64,000 nucleotides of DNA, taken from NCBI RefSeq assembly GCF_910594005.1, contig NC_057847.1, forward strand, positions 28,123,001-28,187,000, in the 5' to 3' direction. A model generated the notes under the pieces. The model was not told where the DNA came from and searched no databases. It was given only the letters and a program-made list of their open reading frames with translations. Origin of the DNA: Cervus elaphus. Lineage: Eukaryota > Chordata > Mammalia > Artiodactyla > Cervidae. Positions within the stretch are counted from its first letter, which is position 1. Each line of letters opens with the position of its first letter. This document shows positions 10,451-22,160 of this stretch, in pieces. The position numbers and the translations under genes were made by a program.

Positions 10451-13264
10451 TTGAAAACACTGCAATGGATTTCAGAGCTTATCAGTTGCTGCCTGTCCCC
10501 TACCCCCCAAGTCAATTATACTCCCTGTAGTTACAGACCTACAAGGTACATTTTCATGGCCCCCACACATAAAGCTCTATCACAAGTGTATTTTTGGTGT
10601 TGATCATGATAATACTTACCTAAAATGCATTAATTGCAGGCCCAGAGTAATGGACTAAATTATTTCCCCCAATGCTTTCTTTTTCCAGGATTTAGCAAAT
10701 GCATGGTCCTTTCTCATTGAAGGTATATAAGTTTTGATGCTCCTATTTCACTACTGCAACCATCTCGAGTCTCAAAGAACAAAGGATATATCAGCAGAGA
10801 GTATGAAGTTATTTCAGATCAACCTTGGGACTGTAACAAACATAAAAAGAAGTTTGAAACATCTTGGCATTTTCGACTGCTGACCAGAACCATACTTATG
10901 CAAACTGTCACTGGGTTGTTACTGCCATCATCCTCACTTTGGGCAAATCAAATGCAAAAAAGGAAGAATGGGACAAGTCCTGCCGAAATAAAATGGGAAT
11001 GCTTATGACTCAAGGTACATGGTAATTTTTTTAAGTTCCAGATTTATCAATTTACATGGAAGATAAACCAAAATCTAGTTTTAAAAAATGTCCCAGAGAG
11101 ATGGAAGGGATTAAAGGAGGGAATCATAATAGGGAATCGCCAGACATTTCAAAAGTTACTTAGATATTTGACTTTGGAATCATGTATATGTTTTACATGA
11201 TTAAAATAACTATGAAAATAAATGAAATTAATAAACCCAATTGTGGATTGAGTGGGTGGCTTAACGACACAGAGGACTATTTAAAAGCATTTTAAAAATA
11301 ATAATTTAACTGAAATGTACCCTAATACAAAAGAACTGCAAAAATGAACAAACTTGAATTTTTCCAGCAGTCATATTGCTAATGATATTATTGATACAGC
11401 TATTCTAAGCTATTATATATATAATAAGATAAAACAAATAAGTAATTGTGTTCTTTAGAAGCCAAGATTTTCAACCTAAAAGAATCATAAAATATGAGAA
11501 GTTAAGTAAAAAAATATGCAATCTTACATTTGAATTAGAAGTATAAATGCATGACGCATTTTCTATAAAAAAATATTTCCTAGTTCCATCTACTGGAAAG
11601 GCCTAGGAATAATGATGAACCCAGTCTCACTGATCTATTCTGGCACCCAGACTGCAGTCTGTAAATACAACTTCCAACCAAAAGCAACTAAGTTCTCTTG
11701 GGGAAACAGCTAATTATATGGGGCAGGAAATGATTATGACAAGCTTGGAATACCTTGTTAGAAAATCAGGACACTATGAAAAACTACTGGTGTCATGACA
11801 AAAGGATTCAAAAGTCAATATGAAGAGACTCCCATAGGCTACAATAGGGACAATTCAAGCATCAAGATGAATAACTGCAATGAAATGAAACACACTAAAA
11901 CCAATAAGTTTCATCTTTGGAGAATGCTCTGAACCTAGTCATTTATCTGGAAAAAAAAAAAAAAAGAATCAAGCTTTTATTCTGACTTCCCTGTATTAAT
12001 TATACCTCAGGACAATCAAATTGTTGATGAGAGAAAACTTTACTTGATATATTTAGGCTAGTAAATGAAGAAGGAACGATAGAAATAGAATATGATCATT
12101 TTACCACCCTCTAATGAATTTGTGGATATAGGTTACCATCTCAAGGGGCTGCTGACATTATAGAAACAACCAGACATTTTTCGCCCCCTAGTGGAAGCTC
12201 ACCATTATGAAGTATTCTTGATAAGCAAACCCAAGTCCAATACAGTAGCAATTAACAATGTATCTATATTTCAATTTCAATTAACCTAATTTAAATTTCA
12301 ATTAACCTATATGTGCTGTCCAATATGGTAGACACTAGCTATTTGTGTCTGTGTAAATTAATTAAAGCAAAATAAAATAATTCAGTCCCTCAGTCACATT
12401 AGTGCAGATACAGAACATTTCTATCATCGTAGACAATTTTGTTGGACAGGGCTGAAAATGTAACTACTAGTTTACAAGAAGTACAGGAAATAGAAGAACA
12501 TGATTCACACAATGTGAGGATTCAATCACCAAATCCAGAATGTTGGAAACTCTATTGAGACAGATGATCTAGGTGTTTCAATGAATAAATTACAAAGGGG
12601 AAAAGGGGGTGGGGAGGGAGAGCCTATAGTTTAAAAGAAACAAGAAAAACATCAACCAAATATAAAGTATGGATCTCATTTAACACTGACTGGATATTTG
12701 ATGATACTATGAAAGTAGTATTATCTTTTAGTGTTAGTGACATTATGGTTATATCAAATACATAATTATGTTTTAGAGGTATATCTGGTAATGGTCACAG
12801 AAGTAATGATTTAATGTCTAGATTTAGCCCTAAAATCCAGTAGAGATAGAAAGTAGACCAGGGCATCACTGGTATAAGATTTGCCATACATGGACAATTC
12901 TTGAAGTTAGAGATTCTGCTAAACTATCCTGGTTTTTTGTGTAGGTCTGAAGTCTGATAGAAGAAAAGTTTAAAAAATGACTGGCTTCTCTTTTAGATTC
13001 ATAAAGTAGGTCTGAAACCATTTGGTACTTTCTGCTGTTGTATCTTTTTTTATTCTCCATGTCAGAATGCTTGCAGCAGAGAAGGGGTGGCCTCACATTG
13101 TGACACCTTGTCCTCTGATGAGCTCTCTTGCCCTTTGACAAGTTACATAACTATGCTTTCCCATTACTTTAGCGGTAAGACCTCTTGGTAGGTGCCCAGT
13201 AGCCACTTGACATTCAACGTACACTAAGAAGTGATCGTGGCAGCCAAAGAACCATGGAAGATGT
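10451..13264. other. Intergenic AT-rich sequence
   Basis: No gene recognised and little repeat content is visible apart from an A-run near 11950. The notable site is a CTCF-like motif at 12182-12194. Short ORFs around 12.9-13.3 kb have no recognisable product. Confidence 0.45.
12182..12194 (-). promoter_or_regulatory. Candidate CTCF-binding motif
   Basis: The plus strand reads CGCCCCCTAGTGG. The reverse complement CCACTAGGGGGCG fits every position of the core consensus CCASYAGRKGGCR. It is not inside a recognised SINE. Occupancy cannot be inferred from sequence alone. Confidence 0.5.
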
Positions 13265-13600
13265 TGGAAGTTCAAAGATGAATAAAATAGTTCTTGAATT
13301 CATGGAGTTTACACTCTGATGAAGAGGTGGTCATATGATGCATAAAAAATAAATTACTAAAATAGTCACAAAGTTTAGAGAAGCCAGAAGGGATTGGTCC
13401 ATTACATCTTAGGGTGGTATTGAAAAAATACTTCATAAAGAAGGTGGACTTTGCACAACACTTTGAGAGAATGAAAACACGTTTTCCAGGTTAATAGCAT
13501 GAGCAAAGACAGACAGGCATGAAAGAGGCTGGCATGTCTGAGAGACTGCACACAGTATATCTCAGTGCTCTGGAGGTGTTCATTAGTAAAATTCAAGTGA
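13265..13600 (-). repeat. Old L2-like fragment
   Basis: An antisense L2-like arrangement: AAGATGAATAAAATAGTTC, then GAATTCATGGAGTTTACACT, then GACAGACAGGCATGAAAGAG. Strongly diverged, so the family call is tentative. Confidence 0.4.
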
Positions 13601-14983
13601 TTACTGTCTTATTAACAGGAAATCTCAGTTCAATTCAATAAACTTTCAGTTTGATTTAATTAATACCTAGCAAAGCAATGAATAACTGAAAATATTCTAT
13701 CGTTGAAGCAGTTTTTATGTACTTAACACTCCCCTAGAGCCTGTGGAGGGTCCAAAAGAAAAATAGGAAAAAATCCTAAAGGATTTTTTGTCTTGGTAGA
13801 GAAGCAGGATTTACATGTGTGGAATAATTGCAGAGAATGATTAGAGAAATCCCAAGGAAGATTAAAAAAAAAAAAAACAGAATTTCAAAGAGACTTAAAA
13901 ATCAGGATTTTGTTCTGAGCTAATTTTGTTGATAATGACAGTCAACACTGAGGGCTCCAGGACATGTATGAAGCACTCACACATACTTCCTCATTTAAGT
14001 TCAAGTTCATGAACAGAAAAAATCTAGGTCCCAGTGACTTGTATAATGGATATTTTTCTTCCATGTTTTAACTATAGATACTGGGAATATCATCCACCAA
14101 GTTTGCCTTGCTCAACTTTAGCTGGTCTTCACAAATACACACATGTGCCTGCATGGGGGTTGGGGAGTGTGGGGAGGTTGGGTGTATGTGTCGTGTGATG
14201 AGACTGACACAGGGAAGAATTCGGGCTGCCTGACTATGGTGAGACTTGGAAAGGATGAGCTGGGCCAATGTGGTTCATTCTCTAGGCAAACTGCTCTGCA
14301 AACACAGAAATTGGCTAGAAAAGGAGAGAAGGGACAAGGGAGCAAACACACGAAGAACAAGAAGCTGAATCACGTTAATGGCCAAATACCAGTGAGAAGC
14401 TCCTATGGTCAACCCAACTGCCCGTTCTGGTTTTTCTAAGGTCTAATTATTTGGATTTTTCCAAGGTCTCTTTGCACAGTCATCCTTGTATAGACAGTAT
14501 GAACTTGAGAGTCTTAGGACTCCGATTTGCAAAGATGCTTTTCTAACTCACCTGTTATCTTCGGCTGCAACTCAGTTTCTCTTGGATAAATACACATCAG
14601 ATATGGAATTCTTCCTCCTCTGTCCTCCTTCCTTTCTCCCATATATTCCTGCATGGAGAGGAATGGGGATCAAGAAGGAGCTCTGGCCTGTGAAATGTTC
14701 ACCCTCCCTGAGGCCCACATGGTTCTGGGGGATCTCCTTTATTTTATTGCCTCCCTGGCTGATGACCTAACTCCAGTAATTCTGAGGCTGGTCCTCCACT
14801 GTGCCTCTTCCTCCTTCAGGGGCCCAAGTAGTCACTCCCACTTCCTCTTTGAGGGTCAGAGACTCTTGCTTGTGTTTCCTGAACCATGCAGGAGTGTACT
14901 GGATCTGATAGGATGCCCTAAGCTATGACACTGATGTGTCGCCTACTGTGCTAAAGAGGCAGGTTCAAATACAATACAATAAT
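13601..14983. other. Intergenic sequence without recognised gene
   Basis: No convincing coding or RNA gene. ORFs of up to 98 codons at 14.1-14.9 kb overlap one another in several frames and on both strands, as expected by chance. An A-run lies at about 13863-13878. Confidence 0.45.
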
Positions 14984-15049
14984 GTGTGCTCAGCCGTGTC
15001 TGGCTCTTTGCGACCCCATGGACTGTAGCCTGCCAGGCTCCTCTGTCCA
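14984..15049 (-). repeat. Bov-tA SINE fragment
   Basis: A 66-bp antisense 3' piece: GTGTGCTCAGCCGTGTCTGG through GCCAGGCTCCTCTGTCCAG. A strongly 5'-truncated insertion. Confidence 0.85.
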
Positions 15050-15960
15050 GGAGCCCCCCAAATGCTAGCTTTCATTTAACAATCTGCACTCTGTCACACA
15101 TGATTTAGCCAGGCTGAATGAAACCCCAGTCCTGGACAAATTCTTCTAGAATTTTCCTTCCCGTCACCTGCTCAAAATTCACTTTTGAAAGATAGGTAAC
15201 CTGCTCTTGTGTGTTCATGTAAGCTTCTCCTCTCTGGGTGTTGTTGCTTCATGTTCCTCGTATTGAGCCCTTTCAGACAACACAACCAGACTTTCCTCTC
15301 TCAGCCAGTCTGGCTCCTGCATTGGACAATTTACTTCCAAATTTAGTTTCATTTCTCTTCTTAGTTTTAAGAATCTAAATTGGAACTCAAAGGTAAACAA
15401 TGATTTCTCTGTTCTTGCCTTTATACACTCTCTTGCTAAAGACAGCATGCAGAGTTGCCTGCTGTCTGAAAGGAAGAGGGAGTGAAATAGTTACAAGAAA
15501 CCTTGGGGAGAAAGCCTTACTGGATATTGCAAAGTGTTATCTGCTATATAACAATACTTGAGTATCTTAGTAAAGTTTCTTACAACCTGTGCGGCACAGC
15601 ACCAGAATCCTCTTTAAAATGCTGATATTTGAGCTCCAGGATGATTTATGATACAGATTTTCTGAGTTACAGTGCCAGATTTGTATGACCTTCTGTCCAC
15701 AGGAAACAGTCCAACCCAAAATACAACCAATCTTTGAAATATCTTCATTACTAGATTGTTCTACATAACTGATTCTTTTCACTTTACATGTAAGATACAA
15801 GAAACCCATAGATAATCTACTCACTTCATTTTCACAATTATCTCCAACATCAATCTAAATATACTCTTTTTATAAGCATGGGCAATTACCTTTAATAAAA
15901 TAATTAAAGTGCTAGTTTGAAAATTTTCCTTTTCCAGTCCTTGAGTAGAATATTAATGAA
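15050..15960. other. Intergenic sequence, nothing recognised
   Basis: No gene, ruminant SINE or LINE was recognised. Two minus-strand ORFs of 77 and 85 codons (15215-15448, 15567-15824) resemble no known family and are likely chance. Confidence 0.4.
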
Positions 15961-15974
15961 GAGGATACGGCATT

Positions 15975-16010
15975 GGGGGGCGGTGGTGGGGGGTGGGGGG
16001 TGGGGGGTGG
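15975..16010 (+). repeat. G-rich tract with G-quadruplex potential
   Basis: Four runs of six G are separated by T or short loops, with short GG runs between the first and second. This satisfies the usual four-tract G-quadruplex pattern with very short loops. It lies at the left edge of the old L1 segment. Confidence 0.75.
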
Positions 16011-16370
16011 AAATGGCAGATAAAATGGTAGATATTTTAAAAAGCCCAATCCATTTGGAACAACTAATATCATTAACATGGCCACACTACCCGAAGCAAT
16101 CTAAAGATTCAATGCAATCCCTATCAAAATACCCAGGACATTTTTCAAACAATTAAAACAAATAATCATAAAATTTATATGGAACCACAGAAGACCTCAA
16201 ATTGCCAAAGTAATCCTGAGAAAAAAGAACAAAGAGAGAGGTATAAACCTCATAGACTTCAGACTATTCTACAAGGCTATAGTAATCAAAGCAGCATGGT
16301 ATTGCTGCAGACACATAGATCAATGGAACAGACTAGAGAGTCCAGAAATAAACCAATGCACTTACAGATA

Positions 16371-16404
16371 ACTCGGACACGACTAAGCAACTGAACTGAG
16401 CTGA
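16371..16404 (+). mobile_element. 34-bp BovB/Bov-A tail stub inside the L1
   Basis: The sequence CTCGGACACGACTAAGCAAC followed by TGAACTGAGCTGAA matches the 3' tail shared by BovB and Bov-A, in sense. Both sides are L1 sequence. No clear target duplication was found. Confidence 0.6.
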
Positions 16405-16827
16405 ATCTATGACAAATGAAGCAAGAATATACAATTGGAAAAAGACAGTCTCTTTAACAAGTAGTGCCAGGCAAACTGTATAGCTACATGTAAATCAATG
16501 AAATTACAACACTTCCTCACACCATATACAAAAACAAACTCAAATAGTTTCAAGACCTAAACTTAACACCTGAAACCATAAAACTCCTAAAAGAGAACAT
16601 AGCTGGAATACTCTTTGACATAAATCATAGCACTATTTTCTTGGATCAGTCTCCTAAGGCAAAAGAAATAAGAGCAAAAAACAAATTGGACCTAACTAAA
16701 CCCAAAAGCTTTTGCACAGCAAAGGGAACCATCAACAAAATAAAAAGACAACCCATGGAATGGGAAAGAATACTTGCAAATCATGTGACTGACCATGGGT
16801 TAATATCCAAAATATACAAACAGCTCA

Positions 16828-17820
16828 ATTCAGTTCAGTTCAGTCGCTCAGTTCGTGTCCGACTCTTTGCGACCCCATAAATCGCAGCACGCCAGGCCTC
16901 CCTGTCTATCACCAACTCCCGGAGTTTACCCAAACTCATGTCCATCGAGTCGGTGATGCCATCCAGCCATCTTATCCTCTGTCGTCCCCTTCTCCTCCTG
17001 CCCCCAATCCCTCCCAGCATCCAGGTCTTTTCCAATGAGTCAGCTCTTTGCATCAGGTGGCCAAAGTATTGGAGTTTCAGCTTCAGCATCAGTCCTTCCA
17101 GTGAACACACAGGACTGATCTCCTCTAGGATGGACTGGTTGGATCTCCTTGCAGTCCAAGGGACTCTCAAGAGTCTTCTCCAACACCACAGTTCAAAAGC
17201 ATCAATTCTTCTGTGCTCAGCTTTCTTCACAGTCCAACTCTCACATCCATACATGATCACTGGAAAAACCATACCCTTTACTAGACGGACCTTTGTTGGC
17301 AAAGTAATATCTCTGCTTTTTAATATGCTGTCTAGGTTGGTCATAACTTTCCTTCCAAGGAGTAACCATCTTTTAATTTCATGGCTGCAATCACCATCTG
17401 CAGTGATTTTGGAGCCCAGAAAAATAAAGTCTGACACTGCTTCCACTGTTTCCCCATCTATTTGCCATGAAGTGATAGGACCAGATGCCATGATCTTAGT
17501 TTTCTGAACGTTGAGCTTTAAGCCAACTTTTTCACTCTCCTCTTTCACTTTCATCAAGAGACTTTTTAGTTCCTCTTCACTTTCTGCCACAAGGGTGGTG
17601 TTATCTGCATATCTGAGGTTATTGATATTTCTCCTGGCAGTCTTGATTCCAGCTTGTGCTTCTTCCAGCCCAGCATTTCTCATGATGTACTCTGCATTTA
17701 AGTTAAATAAGCAGGGTGACAATATACAGCCTTGACATACTCCTTTTCCTATTTGGAACCAGTCTGTTGTTCCATGTCCAGTTCTAACTGTTGCTTCCTG
17801 ACCTGCATACAGGTTTCTCA
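16828..17820 (-). mobile_element. BovB LINE, about 1 kb, inserted in the L1
   Basis: Antisense, 5'-truncated BovB 3' third. The left end is the ATTCAGTTCAGTTCAGTCGC tail and the right end falls inside the reverse-transcriptase palm. L1 sequence resumes on both sides, so the BovB landed in a pre-existing L1. Confidence 0.93.
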
Positions 17821-17821
17821 A
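16835..17821 (-). pseudogene. BovB reverse-transcriptase fragment, open for 328 codons
   Basis: An uninterrupted frame covers the RT palm through the C-terminus. It has GKGVCQGCILSPCLFNLNAE near its start, then the catalytic box, then the thumb and C-terminal block (KVRLVKGMVFPVIMYGCES). The active-site box reads YADN instead of YADD, so one catalytic aspartate is lost. The endonuclease and fingers are absent through 5' truncation. The open frame reflects low age rather than function. Confidence 0.88.
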
Positions 17822-18310
17822 GAGACAAAGAACTCATATAACTCAATTTCAAAAACAAACAATCCAATCAAAACATGGGCATAAGACTAGAATAGATATT
17901 TTTCCAAAGAAAACATAGAGATGGCTGACAGGCACACGAAAGGATATTTAACCACTAATTTTAAGAGAAATGCAAATCAAAACCACAATAAAGTATCACC
18001 TCACATCAGTCAGAATGGTTATGCAAAACAGAAACAGATTCACAGATATAGAAAACAAACTTCTGGTAAACAAAGGGGAGAGGGATTGGGGAGTGACAAA
18101 TTAGGAGTATGGGATTAATAGACACAAACTATGACATGTAAAATAGATAAGCAACAAGGACATCCTGTGTAGCACAGGGAATTATACCCAGTATCTTATA
18201 ATAACCGACAATGGAATATAACCTGCAAATACACTGAATCACTATGCTGTATAGCTGACATTAACACAACATTGTAAATCAACTCTACTTCAGTAAGAGA
18301 AATAAAAAAC

Positions 18311-18759
18311 CCAAACCATGCTAGGATTACAAGTATGTAAAATGAATGCATGCAAATTCAGGGCATAAACGGAGCCTGGAAAGTGGAAGCCAGCAGACTT
18401 TTTAGTGAGGTCGAATTGTGATGTCTTAACTCTTTAAAATTTTTAGCTAATTTGTGTTAGAGGAAACATTCTAAAGCACAAAATAATTTAGATTTACAAC
18501 AGAAAGATCATTGTTAAAGATTGAGAGGAAATGGGAGAGAGAAAGTAGAAAAATAAAGTCTAAATCATCTTTAAATCCTGGTGAATTCTAACTAATCAAT
18601 TCTTCTTGCCTGGGAAAAAATGACAAGAAATTTATGATATTTAGAAATTACATTAAAACAAAGTTCAACCATCTCTCACAAGTATGGGTTGTGTAATTAA
18701 TTTCATTAAATGGATATACAGAAAGGAGACAGTTTCCTTTCAACTGAACAATTTAGACG
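18311..18759. other. Intergenic sequence, nothing recognised
   Basis: AT-rich DNA between the L1 tail and the low-repeat block. No gene, SINE or LINE was recognised. Confidence 0.4.
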
Positions 18760-19640
18760 TCTAATTTGAGGTCGGATCCCTTTTTGCAGAAGATTTTTTT
18801 TTGTCAGGCGAGTACAGCAAACGCTGAGCCTCTCCTACTCGTCCTCTGTCTGGATTATTTGCTTACTCTGGGAAATGAAAGGATAGCATGGTTTGTGAAT
18901 CAGGAGTTGTTATTCTTTGCCTGCATATCATGTTGGCTTTTTTTTGTAAGAAAAATCACAGGAATATATAAAAGTTTTTGATGAATAGAACCCTTTATTT
19001 TTAGGAGAAAATGGATGGAACAGTTTGGGGCTTTGGGGCCGCCTGTTGCTTTAGCGTGAGCACCTCCCACTGCCTTGACTTTTTATTCCCCCATGTACTT
19101 GGCGCCAAGTTTTACATGGCCTCGGTGGGGAACAACTGGATTTAGCATAAGTAAGAATAACTGCTTTTCCCCTGGGGAGAGACAAAAAGGATAAGTGCAC
19201 AAGGTGCAGAGACAATATTATCAGGAGTTATATTCTTGTTCAGCTCTTTTATTCCCTCTGAATCCTGGATTCTGTGGCAAATAATAAAAGCTAGAAGCCA
19301 GTTGGCTTGGAGCCAAGGTCTGGGATTAGTAGAAGAGGCTATTTTATTTGGGGCTAAAAATATGTTTGCCAGTGATGGCTCTATACATTACAAACATGGC
19401 CATTTGGATTAAAATTTGTCTCTTTCTGCAAATTGAGATATTGCCAGGAAAGCACAAATTAATAGCGATTTGAATTAGGCAGGGAAAGACGGATGGCTGT
19501 GAGTGCCTGGGAAGCCGCCCACTATGCAGGCACACCTGTTACTGCTTGTCACACTCTCTCAGTTTGCATGGGTTTTCTGAATTTGGACTGGGTTGTTATT
19601 ATTCCCTTAATAACCTGCTGCTTCTTCTCTCCATTAATTC
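18760..19640. promoter_or_regulatory. Possible conserved noncoding (enhancer-like) block
   Basis: About 0.9 kb without any recognised repeat, with a composition unlike its neighbours. It has a dense mix of developmental-type motifs: homeodomain-type TAAT cores (AATTAATAGCG, GAATTAGG, CCATTAATTC), an E-box/T-box-like GCACACCTGTTAC near 19530, and an NF-Y-like or E2F-like GGCGCC palindrome at 19097-19110. A 71-codon plus-strand ORF (18766-18981) has no recognisable product. Conservation is inferred from appearance only. Confidence 0.35.
19091..19119. repeat. 29-bp interrupted palindrome around GGCGCC
   Basis: The core ACTTGGCGCCAAGT (19097-19110) is a perfect 14-bp palindrome. Outside it CCATGTA and ACATGG pair again after a three-T insertion in the right arm. 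Confidence 0.7.
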
Positions 19641-19779
19641 AAATTGTGAGATACTTTTTATTCTAACACTCTAAACCAAACGATGTTATTTTTCCCTTTC
19701 CCCCCTCCTTTCAAATGTTGACCCCCTCCCCACTTTTCCCCTACAAAATACATCAAATTAGTTACAAGAACTTCATTTT

Positions 19780-19935
19780 GAATGCAGGCAGACCTGGGTT
19801 GGAATCCTTACTTCCCTGCAGGCTACCTATCTTTGTGATCCTAGGGAGATCAATTTTTCATTTCAGTTTCTTCATTGATAAAATGAGGAATACTAACAGT
19901 ACACATCTCATTAAGTTTTGTGAAATTATATACAA
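19780..19935 (+). repeat. MIR SINE
   Basis: Sense MIR: GCAGACCTGGGTTGGAATCC, then CAGTTTCTTCATTGATAAAA, then the TCATTAAGTTTTGTG end. Confidence 0.75.
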
Positions 19936-20230
19936 AGAGCATTTTGCATTGCACTATGCGATAGTAATGTTGCATAGTGAAGGAAAACACTCAAAATTTT
20001 TAACTCAATTGTTATTGTGAGGTAAAGTGCTATTCAGAGAAAATGTTAGCTAAAAAATACAAAAAAATTAAGAAAACCTGAAGAATGAGATAAGCATTCA
20101 ACTTTAAAAGTTAGGAAAAGACAAAGAATGTCACAAATATGATGACTTCCATTTCTGGTTATATGGAAGACTAGATGTCCAGAGAAGACTTCCACTATGG
20201 AACTAAAAACTCTGCATAAAATAAACTTTA

Positions 20231-20428
20231 GTGAAAAGTGACAGTTGCTCAGTCACGTCCTACTCTTCGCGACCCCATGAACTATACATTCCTTGGAATT
20301 CCCCAGGCCAGAATACTGGAGTGGGTAGCCTTTCCCTTCTCCAGGGGATCATCCCAACCCAGGGAGGGATCAAATGCAGGTCTCCCGCATTCCAGGCGGA
20401 TTCTTTACCAGCTGAGCCAAAGGGAAGA
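20231..20428 (-). repeat. Bov-tA SINE
   Basis: Antisense Bov-tA from AAAAGTGACAGTTGCTCAG to GAGCCAAAGGGAAG. Somewhat diverged at the head. Confidence 0.88.
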
Positions 20429-20937
20429 CCAAAGGGAAAAGTTGGGATCTTCCCCCAAAAAATCCTTCAAAGCACTTGGCTGGCCTGTTGGGAATAGGAG
20501 GAATATCCTTGCAATAAATAGCAAGAAAGTAAAAATTCAGAGAGGTAAGCCTGTGTGATGACGGTATTTGCCAGGAGGTGTCTGGCCACATGCTGAGGAG
20601 GACAGACAGAATCATGAGGCCTGTAAAAAGCCGAGATGATGGACAGGAGAACATCCATACGAAGCCAGAATTCCAGAAAGGTTGTTCTAGGTACATTCAA
20701 GAGTGTTGACCAGGGATGTGGTGGTGAGGGTGGGCTGCCCTAGAAAGGGAGGTAGTGGAGGGAATTTACCTTTGTCCTTAGAATTTAAATAAAATGTAAA
20801 AATGGGGAAAAATACTTGGAGAATATCTGACCACAAGTTTGTCATCGCATGTATTTGAGGCCAGAATTTATACCATCAGTGTTATCCACCACCTCCCCCA
20901 ATCAATCTGAGCCAAATATTTGGTTAAAAGTGCCCCC

Positions 20938-21087
20938 AGTAGAGGGATGGGATGGAGATAGAGGTAGGAAGGGGGTTCAGGATGAGGAACACATATAAAT
21001 CCATGGCTGATTCATGTCAATGTACGGCAAAAACCACTACAATATTGTAAAGTAATTAGCCTCCAACAAATAAAAATAAATGGAAAA
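20938..21087 (+). mobile_element. Ruminant L1 3' end with 12-bp target duplication
   Basis: A 150-bp L1 tail: TCCATGGCTGATTCATGTCA, then ACAATATTGTAAAGTAATTA, then GCCTCCAACAAATAAAAAT and an A tail. The exact 12-mer AAAAGTGCCCCC flanks it at 20926-20937 and 21088-21099. Confidence 0.85.
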
Positions 21088-21344
21088 AAAAGTGCCCCCC
21101 AATATTTGGTTAACAGGAACAGAATATCAGAATAAATCTTAAGAAGGCAGAAGGATGGAAATAACAAGAGAAAAAATTAATAAATAGAAAGTAAAGGAGC
21201 AGTTAAGTACAGTCTTTTGAAAAGACTAATAGTAGTGATAAAGCTTCAGAGTTGCCCAAGAGGAGAAAACACTAACAATATTAGCAATTGGAAAGAGGAC
21301 ATAACTGGCCAATAAATGTGAAAACAGGTGAAACGCACAAACTC

Positions 21345-21510
21345 CTGCAACAGTGTCTCTCAGACTTCAGCTTGTATCAAAATCACCTGGAAGGTTTTTA
21401 AGAAAACTGATTGCCAGGACTTCTCCTTAGAGTGCCTGCTTTAGGTCTGAGATGGAGTCTGAAAATTTGCAGTTTTAGTAAGTTCCCAGGTGATGAAACA
21501 TTGAAAACAC
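21345..21510 (+). repeat. MER5A-like hAT element
   Basis: Resembles MER5A: TCTCTCAGACTTCAGCTTG, then CAAAATCACCTGGAAGGTTT, then the mirrored AAGTTCCCAGGTGATGAAAC. Inverted ends are only partly preserved. Confidence 0.5.
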
Positions 21511-21844
21511 TGTCATGGGAAATATAAATTACTAAGCACATCCTGGAAGAAATGGAAATTATTTTCTAATCCAGTGCTTTCCTACCTTTTGCACATCTTG
21601 GCATGTACACACAAAACCCAATAATGTTGTATGACACATGGGTAGACAAATGAAACTGCCCTTGGCTGGGGATAATATGCTCTTGAATTCTGCTTATCCT
21701 GGGTGTGACTTGACCTACCTGTTCTTTGCATCCCCGTGGGTGGAAGGAGCAGTTTCTGGGCTCACTTGTAATCCACACTCCACATACCAGCGTGCCTTGC
21801 TTCACTTGCTGGAAAGTGCTATGCTAAGATTTATACTCAGACGT

Positions 21845-22160
21845 AATAATTATCTATTGCAGCATTAAAAACTATCCCTCACCTCGATTTAAACAGCTTA
21901 AAACAGCATTCATTTATTATCTTACAGTTTCTATGGGTCAGGAATCCAGATGTGGCTGAGTTGGGTCCTCTGGCTTGGGAATCTAACAAGGCTGCTCTCA
22001 GTGGGTGGGCCAGGAACCGCGATCGTCTTCTGGGGAAGAATCCGCTTCCAACCTCACTCCACGTGGTTGTTGGAGGAAATTAGTTCCCCACCAGGCTCTT
22101 GGGCTGAAGTCCGCTTGGTTTCTCTGTTCTCTGCAGGCCGTGGTTCCTTGGCATGTGGGC
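21845..22160 (+). repeat. Ancient mammalian repeat, family not named
   Basis: Shares the TTATCTATTGCAGCA start, the CAGCTTAAAACAGCATTCAT stretch and the TTACAGTTTCTATGGGTCAG stretch with a common mammal-wide element. A related piece is at 37689-37930. ORFs here (up to 98 codons) run through the repeat and are not genes. Confidence 0.5.

Larger units (their letters stand above)
16013..18310 (+). mobile_element. Old L1 3' half, split by BovB
   Basis: Sense L1 ORF2 and 3' UTR remnants. Coding traces include TATAGTAATCAAAGCAGCAT, then GACCTAACTAAACCCAAAAG, then AATGCAAATCAAAACCACAA. The 3' UTR (CAAGGACATCCTGTGTAGCA, ending in AACATTGTAAATCAACTCTA) closes near 18310. It is interrupted by a 34-bp BovB-type stub near 16371 and a 1-kb BovB at 16828-17820. 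Stops and frameshifts are frequent, so no protein is made. Confidence 0.8.

Noticed and set aside
18766..18981. 71-codon hydrophobic ORF in the low-repeat block
   Set aside because: No Kozak-like start and no similarity I recognise; the block reads better as noncoding.
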